From: Anaerolineales bacterium
GTDB taxonomy: Bacteria > Chloroflexota > Anaerolineae > Anaerolineales > UBA4823
Assembly: GCA_022865865.1 (NCBI GenBank)
Contig: JALHTN010000659.1
Location: 1 to 11,351 of the forward strand
Direction of reading: 5' to 3'
DNA: 11,351 nt
Shown: positions 6,108-11,351 of the stretch, in pieces
Layout: the number at the start of each line of letters is the position of its first letter
Numbering within the stretch: position 1 is the first letter of the stretch
Made by a program: the position numbers and the translations under genes
The notes under the pieces: model-generated
Seen by the model: only the letters and a program-made list of their open reading frames with translations
What the model was told of the DNA's origin: nothing
The model's database searches: none

Positions 6108-7519
6108 TCCGGTCGCTAAGAAATCGCCTCATAGTGAGCCATATCCTGCCAGTTCTGGTGATCATCCCCTTGGCTGCATTCGCGTTATTTTATGTTCTAG
6201 AGTCGCAGTTTCTGCTGCCTTCAGTGGCTGATAATATATCTCAGGATGCACGCTACCTGGCTGAGATCAGCCGGGCTGAATTCGAGCTGTTCGGCAACCC
6301 GGTCATCGTTAGCAATATGCTCAACCGGGTGGGACTCGATCCTGCCATTCGGGTCATGTTTCTGGATGCCGACGGGAAATTATTATTTTCGAGCGATAAA
6401 ATTGGCAACGAGCAAATCGTTGAGGGTTTAGAACTCGAGGGATTAACCGAGGCCAGGGGTGGGAAAGAAGTTGTTAACACAAATTACTCGCTATTAAGAT
6501 TAAATGATGTCCTGGTTGATGTGTTTACGCCTGTAACTACTTCCCAGGAAGAAGTGATTGGCGTGGTGCGAGTTAGCTACCTCAGTGAATCACTTTATCA
6601 ATTCTTTTCGCGCTTGAGGAATTTGATCACTGTGGTATTAATCCTTGGCCTTGCCCTTGGTACGGTGATGGGTTCGATCCTAGGTCTGAATATTGGAAAT
6701 CCGATCAGGCGGGTGACAGATGCTATTTATGGTCTTGCACAAGGGGAGCGTAAGGAAATCCTACCAGAAGAAGGACCAGAAGAAATCCGAGATCTCTCAA
6801 GATCGGTAAACCAACTCGTTGAGCGTCTTGGAGATTTAGAATCGGCGCGGCGTCATCTGCTCGCCAATCTGGTGCACGAGCTTGGGCGTCCCCTAGGTGC
6901 CATGCGTTCAGGGATACAATCAATACTGCGGGGAGCGAGCCAGGATCCACAGCTGTTCGTTGAACTAACCAGGGGCATCGATGAGGAAGCAGAGCGCATG
7001 CAGCACGTTCTGGATGAGCTTGCTCATTTACATGATGAAGTTATTGGAACGCTAGAGTTAAACAAGGAGCAGGTAGCATTAGGCGAATGGTTGCCAGGTG
7101 TGCTGCTAGCCTGGAGACAACCGGCTGAGGAGAAAAAGCTGCGCTGGGTGGAGGATATTCCGCTCGACATTCCTCTGATCAATGCTGATCCAATTCGCTT
7201 GGCTCAAGTATTTGGAAACTTTGCCAGCAATGCAGTCAAATATACGCCAATTGGCGGCTCAGTTGTGATTTCGGCTGGTGCGGATGAACAGCAGGTCTGG
7301 GTCAGGTTTAATGATACAGGAGCGGGGATCAATACCCAGGAGCAGGATTTAATTTTCGAGCCCTTCTACCGTGGAGAACAAGGAAGAAAGATCAAACAAG
7401 GGATGGGATTGGGACTCAGCATCGCTCAAGATATCCTGCATGCTCACGGTGGGGAAATCGAGCTGCAAAGTACTCTGGGGGAAGGCAGCCAGTTCACTAT
7501 CTGGTTACCGCGTTCCTGA
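6104..7519 (+). CDS. Membrane sensor histidine kinase (HAMP-HisKA-HATPase), HELGRP box
   Basis: A 471-aa sensor kinase partnered with the overlapping response regulator. Membrane helix 1 spans about 10-32 and helix 2 about 173-197, enclosing an extracytoplasmic sensor region of about 140 residues (RVMFLDADGKLLFSS suggests a PAS/Cache-like fold). A HAMP linker (about 198-250) leads to the phospho-acceptor His258 in LVHELGRPLGAM. The ATPase domain has the N box FGNFASNAVKY (Asn376), the G1 box NDTGAGI (Asp404), the F box IFEPFYRG and the G2 box GMGLGLS. The H box reads HELGRP instead of HELRTP, so the Thr/Asn four residues after His, which serves phosphatase activity in HisKA kinases, is Arg262. 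The protease gene downstream suggests that the signal is envelope stress or misfolded protein. Confidence 0.95.
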   Translation: MIRSLRNRLIVSHILPVLVIIPLAAFALFYVLESQFLLPSVADNISQDARYLAEISRAEFELFGNPVIVSNMLNRVGLDPAIRVMFLDADGKLLFSSDKIGNEQIVEGLELEGLTEARGGKEVVNTNYSLLRLNDVLVDVFTPVTTSQEEVIGVVRVSYLSESLYQFFSRLRNLITVVLILGLALGTVMGSILGLNIGNPIRRVTDAIYGLAQGERKEILPEEGPEEIRDLSRSVNQLVERLGDLESARRHLLANLVHELGRPLGAMRSGIQSILRGASQDPQLFVELTRGIDEEAERMQHVLDELAHLHDEVIGTLELNKEQVALGEWLPGVLLAWRQPAEEKKLRWVEDIPLDIPLINADPIRLAQVFGNFASNAVKYTPIGGSVVISAGADEQQVWVRFNDTGAGINTQEQDLIFEPFYRGEQGRKIKQGMGLGLSIAQDILHAHGGEIELQSTLGEGSQFTIWLPRS

Positions 7520-7669
7520 TCAACAAGAAATAAACCGAACCCGGGGGTGAGATAAGCAGCTTTCCTGATAGGCAATTAATCTGGTTGAAAGGATAAGTCT
7601 TGCCATGGATGCGGAGATTTTCTTCATCCTGTTGAGTAAGTAAATTTCTATCTATTAGATGGCTTTATT

Positions 7670-7702
7670 ACCTTAAGCTGACCTTAAGCTAAACAAAAGC
7701 TT
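7670..7702 (+). promoter_or_regulatory. PmrA-box-like tandem repeat CTTAAG-N5-CTTAAG upstream of the HtrA gene
   Basis: ACCTTAAGCT is repeated with an exact 11-bp period (7670-7680 and 7681-7691, differing only in the last base), giving CTTAAG-CTGAC-CTTAAG. This equals the YTTAAK-N5-YTTAAK layout known for the OmpR-family regulator PmrA. A third, degraded copy follows in phase (7692-7702, 7 of 11 matches, keeping AAGCT). A possible -10, TATTAG (7722-7727), would place the polymerase -35 region at the edge of the third copy. The two-component operon immediately upstream is the natural source of the binding protein. The remainder of the 7520-7775 gap shows nothing else. Confidence 0.65.
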
Positions 7703-7775
7703 CCTTTAAAGACCTGGCGGATATTAGAGATTATCTTTACCGTATCTTATTGGATCAATAATAGACGAGGTAACT

Positions 7776-9431
7776 ATGCAAAAGAAAACTTTAGTCATTC
7801 TAATGGTAATGGTAGTGATTGGGTTGCTCGCATCAGCCTGCAGCTCGCCTGCTGCGGCTTTACTTGCGGGAACTACCAATGATATTCGTGTTGAATCGAG
7901 CAACGAATCTCAAGAAGTGCAGGATCCTGATGAATCCGCACAGGTTGTGCAGCCCCAAACGCTTCCTTTGGAACCGGGATTGCTGGCAGCCTATGAAAGC
8001 ACATTAACCGAAATATACGAGCAAGTAGGTCCATCTGTTGTGAATATTCGTGTGGTTGGGCAGGGATTCGCTTTCCTGCCTGATCCTGGACAAGCCCCGC
8101 CTTTGCCGGAAATGCCTGAATTACCAGATTCCCACCTACCCTCTAATCAGAGCCTGGGATCGGGATTTGTCTGGGATCAGCAAGGCTACATCATCACAAA
8201 TAATCATGTGGTAGCCAACGCAGAGCTGATCGAAGTCACCTTCTCAGATGAAACCGTGGTCGAGGCGGAAATTATTGGATCAGATCCAGATAGTGACCTG
8301 GCCGTGATCAAGGTGGATGTCCCAGCTGAGCACCTGGTGCCAGTCCAATTGGCAGATTCCGAGCAGGTTCGGGTCGGGCAATTAGCGATAGCTATTGGCA
8401 ATCCGTTCGGCCTGGAAGGCACAATGACCGTCGGTATCGTCAGTGCATTGGGGCGCTCGTTACCAGCCAGTGATGGCTTGACTGGAGGTCCTGTTTACAA
8501 CATTCCCAATGTTATCCAAACCGATGCGCCTATCAATCCTGGCAATTCCGGGGGTGTCTTATTGAACGCGGCTGGTGAATTAATCGGGGTAACCACAGCT
8601 ATCGAATCCCCGGTACGCGCAAATGCTGGCGTCGGGTTTGTAATTCCAGCCTCGATTGTAGAACGTGTTGTACCGGAATTGATTGAAAATGGTAGTTTTT
8701 CACACCCATTCTTGGGTATCACTGGGATCTCGCTCTTCCCCGACCTGGCCGAGTCCATGGATCTGGATATGGATCAGCGGGGTGCCATGGTTGCTGAAAT
8801 TGTCCCTGATGGTCCTGCAGACAAGGCGGGTTTACAAGGAAGTGATCGCGAGGTAATGATAGAAGGACAAAATATGCAAGTTGGTGGTGATGTGATTACA
8901 GCCATTAATGGTGATCTGGTGCAGGATATGGATGATCTGATTGCATACCTTTCTGCAAAATCCGTTGTCGATCAGGAAGTCAATTTGAAAATCATTCGAG
9001 ATGGTAAAGAAATGGAGATCAAAGTAACACTCGCAGCCAGGCCAAGAGATAATGTTCAGGCAGCTTTACCTTCGCTGCCAGTTAATGGACGAGCCTGGTT
9101 GGGAATAGTTGGTATTCCACTCACACCAGAGATCGCAGGAGAGATGGATCTTACTGAAAATCAAGGTGGAGTTTTAATCCTTCAAGTGCAGCCAGACAGC
9201 CCAGCCCAAAGCCCGGGTTTACTTGGCAGCGATGAGCCGGTGACGATCAATGGAGAAACAGTCATAATCGGAGGTGATGTGATCACACGCGTGGACGGAA
9301 ATGATGTCACCAACGTACAGGAATTAGCTGCCTATCTCCAGGAGGTTGGCGCTGGTGAACAAGTTGCTTTGACCGTCTTACGGAACGGGGAACTGCTCAA
9401 CATCGAAGTGGAGTTAGGACAGCAGTCTTAG
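7776..9431 (+). CDS. htrA: HtrA/DegP-family serine protease, lipoprotein with two PDZ domains
   Basis: A 551-aa envelope protease and chaperone of the HtrA (S1C) family. The N-terminus is a signal peptide with a lipobox-like LLASAC (Cys22), so it is probably lipid-anchored to the outside of the membrane. An acidic linker (about 35-70) precedes the trypsin-like domain (about 72-300). The catalytic triad is His144 (TNNHVVA), Asp174 (DSDLAVI) and Ser258 (NPGNSGGVLL). Two PDZ domains follow (about 311-420 and 441-547), starting FLGI and WLGI. Both carry the same extra loop between GSD and GGDVIT, so the second probably arose by duplication. GAGG lies 5 nt before the ATG. The pairing with a two-component system resembles CpxRA-DegP or CssRS-HtrA, with a likely role in removing damaged surface proteins. 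Confidence 0.95.
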   Translation: MQKKTLVILMVMVVIGLLASACSSPAAALLAGTTNDIRVESSNESQEVQDPDESAQVVQPQTLPLEPGLLAAYESTLTEIYEQVGPSVVNIRVVGQGFAFLPDPGQAPPLPEMPELPDSHLPSNQSLGSGFVWDQQGYIITNNHVVANAELIEVTFSDETVVEAEIIGSDPDSDLAVIKVDVPAEHLVPVQLADSEQVRVGQLAIAIGNPFGLEGTMTVGIVSALGRSLPASDGLTGGPVYNIPNVIQTDAPINPGNSGGVLLNAAGELIGVTTAIESPVRANAGVGFVIPASIVERVVPELIENGSFSHPFLGITGISLFPDLAESMDLDMDQRGAMVAEIVPDGPADKAGLQGSDREVMIEGQNMQVGGDVITAINGDLVQDMDDLIAYLSAKSVVDQEVNLKIIRDGKEMEIKVTLAARPRDNVQAALPSLPVNGRAWLGIVGIPLTPEIAGEMDLTENQGGVLILQVQPDSPAQSPGLLGSDEPVTINGETVIIGGDVITRVDGNDVTNVQELAAYLQEVGAGEQVALTVLRNGELLNIEVELGQQS

Positions 9432-9522
9432 AAAATTTCGAGTAAGGGTTGAAAAAGAGATTGCCGTTGAAAAGAATTGGGGAAACTTAATCCACTAAAT
9501 AAAGATTTCGAATTCACGAGCG

Positions 9523-9554
9523 AACAGCCCGGCGCAGCTGCACCGGGCTGTTTT
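9523..9554 (+). terminator. Intrinsic terminator after the HtrA gene
   Basis: AACAGCCCGG and CCGGGCTGTT form a perfect 10-bp GC-rich stem around a 10-nt loop (CGCAGCTGCA), and the right arm runs directly into TTTT. It lies about 90 nt after the HtrA stop codon and should end the two-component/protease transcript. It also isolates the sugar-transport genes that follow. Confidence 0.88.
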
Positions 9555-9582
9555 GATATAAATTGATTGGAGGCGATGATTG

Positions 9583-9675
9583 ATGATTAAATTAACCGCT
9601 TTCTTCTTCTCCTCCAAGGCAGCCTACCCTGGCGAAGTGCACTCAGGCAGCTTGAGTGCGGTTCGTTGGCCGTAA
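9583..9675 (+). CDS. Possible 30-aa peptide, doubtful
   Basis: A frame from ATG 9583 to TAA 9675 encodes 30 residues (MIKLTAFFFSSK...). It is preceded by GGAGG (9569-9573) at 9-nt spacing. No family is recognised, the peptide has no clear hydrophobic segment or motif, and it lies directly behind a terminator. The good ribosome binding site is the only support. Confidence 0.2.
   Translation: MIKLTAFFFSSKAAYPGEVHSGSLSAVRWP
9639..9659. other. Short hairpin GCACTCA / TGAGTGC
   Basis: A perfect 7-bp inverted repeat with a 7-nt loop (GGCAGCT) lies within the possible 30-aa frame. No T-run follows, so it is not a terminator. It may be a structured part of a leader RNA or a protein-binding site. 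The rest of the stretch from 9555 to 9821 contains no convincing gene, tRNA or recognisable riboswitch. Confidence 0.3.
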
Positions 9676-9821
9676 TTTGCGAGGATTTATGTGATATGTG
9701 TGCGCATTGTGCGTTCACTCATTACAAGTTCTTCCGCAATTTCCTGATTCGTTTTCCCCAGATTTCAATTCTTATTAACTACTTTATTCACGAAAAAAAA
9801 TTGATAATTGTTAAGAAATAG

Positions 9822-9849
9822 ATTCCATGGAGAAAATAATTCCATGGAG
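9822..9849. repeat. Duplicated operator-like site ATTCCATGGAG
   Basis: ATTCCATGGAG occurs twice (9822-9832 and 9839-9849), with starts 17 bp apart and 6 bp between the copies. Each copy contains the 8-bp palindrome TCCATGGA. An AATAAT (9835-9840), a possible -10, lies between the palindromes, so a bound protein would cover the promoter. Sugar ABC transporter genes are commonly controlled by local LacI- or similar regulators, but the regulator here is not identifiable. Confidence 0.45.
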
Positions 9850-9903
9850 TTTATTCAGTGATGTATCCATCCGAAAACTATGATCCTCATCAGCAAGGAG
9901 GTG

Positions 9904-9975
9904 ATGAAGAAACAATATAATTCACAAATGATACATCAAACTTGTGTACCCAAAAATTTTCAAGAAAGGTTTTAG
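9904..9975 (+). CDS. Possible 23-aa leader peptide upstream of the sugar-binding protein gene
   Basis: The frame from ATG 9904 to TAG 9975 encodes 23 residues beginning MKKQYNSQMIHQ. It is fronted by AAGGAGGTGAT (9895-9905), an 11-nt perfect match to the 16S anti-Shine-Dalgarno sequence, far stronger than usual. GGAGG lies only 2 nt before the ATG, which is too close for efficient initiation. The stop codon overlaps the AGGAGG (9974-9979) of the lipoprotein gene, the typical geometry of translational coupling. It could be a regulatory leader, or the strong Shine-Dalgarno may simply be a ribosome standby site. Confidence 0.3.
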   Translation: MKKQYNSQMIHQTCVPKNFQERF

Positions 9976-9984
9976 GAGGAAGAA

Positions 9985-10860
9985 ATGTCGAGGAAGAAAA
10001 GTTTAACCTTGCAAATCCTCAGTGTTGCACTGATGGCAGCAGTTTTGCTGGTTGCCTGTGCTCCTGCTGGAGGTGAAGCGAGTGAAGTCGAAGTGTTCTC
10101 TTGGTGGACAGGCGGTGGCGAAGCTGCAGGTCTGGATGCCATGATCGAAGTTTTTAAAGATAAGAACCCCAATATTGAATTTGTCAATTCAGCTGTAGCA
10201 GGTGGTGCTGGCACCAATGCTCGCGCGGTGCTCGCTACTCGCTTGTCACAAAATGAGCCCCCAGATTCCTGGCAGGGGCATGCCGGGCAGGAATTGATCG
10301 GCACATACGTGAAAGATAAGAAGATCGAAGCGCTCAACTTCTTGTACGAAGAAGAGGGCTGGCTGGATGTGATGCCCGAGACGCTCATTCCGCTCATCTC
10401 AGATGGTGGAAATATCTATTCTGTGCCCGTGAATATTCACCGTGCAAATGTGCTCTGGTCCAATACCCAGATCTTAGCCGACAACGGCATCTCCATCCCC
10501 ACCTCGCTAGATGAGTGGTTTGCAGCGATGGATGCCTTGCAGGCTGCTGGAGTAACCCCATTGGCTATGGGTGAGCAGTGGACTGCGATGCACCTGTTCG
10601 AGACGATCATGCTTTCCAGCCTGGGTCCCGACAAGTACAATGGTCTCTGGGATGGCAGCACAGATTGGGGTAGCTCAGAAGTTACAGCTGGTCTGGAGAC
10701 ATTTACCAAGGTTCTTACCTACACAAACAGTGATGCCTCCTCGTTGAGCTGGCAGGATGCTTCTCAGCTGGTCGTTGATGGTTCGGCCGCCTTCAATGTG
10801 ATGGGCGACTGGGCTCAGGGTTTCTTCCAGGAACTTGGAAAGGAACCGAATACGGACTAA
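9985..10860 (+). CDS. Sugar ABC transporter substrate-binding lipoprotein (family 1), cut short by an in-frame TAA
   Basis: The first 291 residues of a family 1 solute-binding protein (COG1653-like). The signal peptide ends in a perfect lipobox LVAC (Cys25), so the mature protein would be anchored outside the membrane and deliver sugar to ABC permeases. VFSWWTGGGEAAG, GGAGTNARAVLATRL, PDSWQGHAGQELIGTYV, YSVPVNIHRANVLW and FNVMGDWAQGF closely resemble the Thermus thermophilus glucose/galactose-binding protein, so a monosaccharide ligand is likely. AGGAGG (9974-9979) lies 5 nt before the ATG. The frame stops at TAA 10858-10860, although homologous sequence continues in the same frame to 11253. 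As written, the product lacks about 30 percent of its length, including part of the C-terminal lobe. Confidence 0.85.
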   Translation: MSRKKSLTLQILSVALMAAVLLVACAPAGGEASEVEVFSWWTGGGEAAGLDAMIEVFKDKNPNIEFVNSAVAGGAGTNARAVLATRLSQNEPPDSWQGHAGQELIGTYVKDKKIEALNFLYEEEGWLDVMPETLIPLISDGGNIYSVPVNIHRANVLWSNTQILADNGISIPTSLDEWFAAMDALQAAGVTPLAMGEQWTAMHLFETIMLSSLGPDKYNGLWDGSTDWGSSEVTAGLETFTKVLTYTNSDASSLSWQDASQLVVDGSAAFNVMGDWAQGFFQELGKEPNTD

Positions 10861-11253
10861 GGTTGGGCTCCTGTACCCGGTACTGCTGGAAACTTCCAGT
10901 TCCTCTCTGACAGCTTTGTGCTGGCAGTGGGTGCCCCGGACCGCGATGCGGCCATTGCGTGGTTGAAAGTTGCCGGCTCCAAAGATGGACAGGATGCCTT
11001 CAATCCGGTAAAGGGTTCCATCCCAGCCCGAAGCGATGGCGATGTCAGCCTGTACAACGTCTATCTAAAATCTGCCATGGATGACTGGGCCAGCGACACT
11101 GTGGTCGGCAGTCTGGCTCACGGTGTGGTGGCCAATGACTCCTGGAAGACCGAGATTGATACCTCTCTTGGCCTGTTCCTGAACGACAAGAACGTCGATA
11201 CCTTCCAGGCCGCGCTCGTCGCAGCCTGCAAGAGCTCTGGCCCGTGCAAGTAA
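10861..11253 (+). pseudogene. 3' remainder of the sugar-binding lipoprotein gene, after the in-frame TAA
   Basis: These 130 codons plus stop continue the same frame without shift or further damage. GWAPVPGTAG, FLSDSFVLAVGAP, AAIAWLKVAGSKDGQDAFNPVKGSIPAR, SAMDDWASD and VVGSLAHGVVANDSW are standard C-terminal segments of the same binding-protein family. Counting the TAA as one residue gives a 422-aa protein, the normal family length. The homologous position in the Thermus protein is an aromatic residue (...TDFAWAP...), and TAC or TAT (Tyr) to TAA needs only one base change. No ribosome binding site precedes the in-frame GTG at 10918, so independent translation is unlikely. A recent nonsense mutation, a sequence error or low-level readthrough all fit. 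Confidence 0.85.
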
Positions 11254-11262
11254 GCTCCTTTT

Positions 11263-11299
11263 GGGGTCGGGAGTGAGGCTAAGCCTCATTCCCAACCCC
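11263..11299 (+). terminator. Long intercistronic hairpin after the binding-protein gene
   Basis: GGGGTCGGGAGTGAGGCT and AGCCTCATTCCCAACCCC form an 18-position stem with one G-T wobble and one mismatch around a minimal loop. It begins 9 nt after the stop codon. No T-run follows, so it is more likely an mRNA-stabilising or attenuating hairpin than a full terminator. Such structures often sit between a highly expressed binding-protein gene and its permease genes, which probably begin just beyond the right edge. Confidence 0.6.
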
Positions 11300-11351
11300 A
11301 TTCTTGCACCATCTGGGTCAGAGAAACAGGCATGATAAAAAACAAGGATAC

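Noticed and set aside
9861..9920. Nineteen-codon frame MYPSENYDPHQ... in the leader of the sugar-binding gene
   Set aside because: Its GGAG is 11 nt away and the frame overlaps the stronger Shine-Dalgarno and the 23-codon frame; nothing else supports it.
9972..10397. Minus-strand 141-codon open frame
   Set aside because: It is antisense to the clearly coding N-terminal part of the sugar-binding lipoprotein and has no family resemblance.
10858..10860. TAA read as a sense codon by a variant genetic code
   Set aside because: TAA ends other genes in this window at sensible places, so recoding across the genome is not supported.
11332..11351. ATG at 11332 as the start of the next gene
   Set aside because: Only six codons are visible and no good Shine-Dalgarno precedes it; the true start may lie beyond the window.

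Overview
The window looks like chromosomal DNA of a Chloroflexota bacterium, probably Anaerolineae-like. This is inferred from gene content and protein style: alanine-rich lipoprotein signals, a histidine kinase with an HELGRP box, a two-PDZ HtrA lipoprotein, and a sugar-binding lipoprotein resembling the Thermus glucose/galactose-binding protein. No rRNA, tRNA, IS element or CRISPR array was seen. A sequence search would be needed to fix the taxonomy.

Left arm (1-2292, minus strand). From right to left it holds a YjbQ/UPF0047 gene with a textbook sigma70 promoter, a 1-Cys AhpE-like peroxiredoxin, a monothiol mycoredoxin-like glutaredoxin 32 nt behind it, and the first 130 codons of an ALDH7 (antiquitin-type) aldehyde dehydrogenase that runs off the left edge. 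The peroxiredoxin and glutaredoxin look like one peroxide-detoxification unit. A 20-bp palindrome sits just downstream of their candidate promoter.

Middle (2494-5184, plus strand). A divergent regulatory region carries a perfect 11-bp tandem repeat and an overlapping palindrome. After it come an unlisted 54-aa single-pass membrane protein (TTG start), a DegT/ArnB-type PLP aminotransferase, and an ArnC/GtrB-like GT2 membrane glycosyltransferase whose DxD motif is replaced by SGR. The order resembles arnB-arnC, so the likely role is amino-sugar decoration of a lipid carrier or surface glycan, but the transferase may be a pseudoenzyme.

Envelope-stress module (5356-9554, plus strand). An OmpR-family response regulator overlaps its histidine kinase by 4 nt. 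They are followed by an HtrA/DegP-type lipoprotein protease with two PDZ domains and a strong intrinsic terminator. Upstream of the protease lies CTTAAG-N5-CTTAAG, the arrangement of a PmrA box. Single CTTAAG sites lie in front of the regulator gene and the aminotransferase/GT2 unit, which suggests one regulon covering all three.

Right arm (9555-11351, plus strand). A 430-nt leader region contains a duplicated TCCATGGA operator-like site and a possible 23-aa leader peptide whose stop codon overlaps the next Shine-Dalgarno. The family 1 sugar-binding lipoprotein gene that follows is cut by one in-frame TAA at codon 292; its frame continues intact for another 130 codons. A long hairpin follows, probably separating it from permease genes beyond the window.
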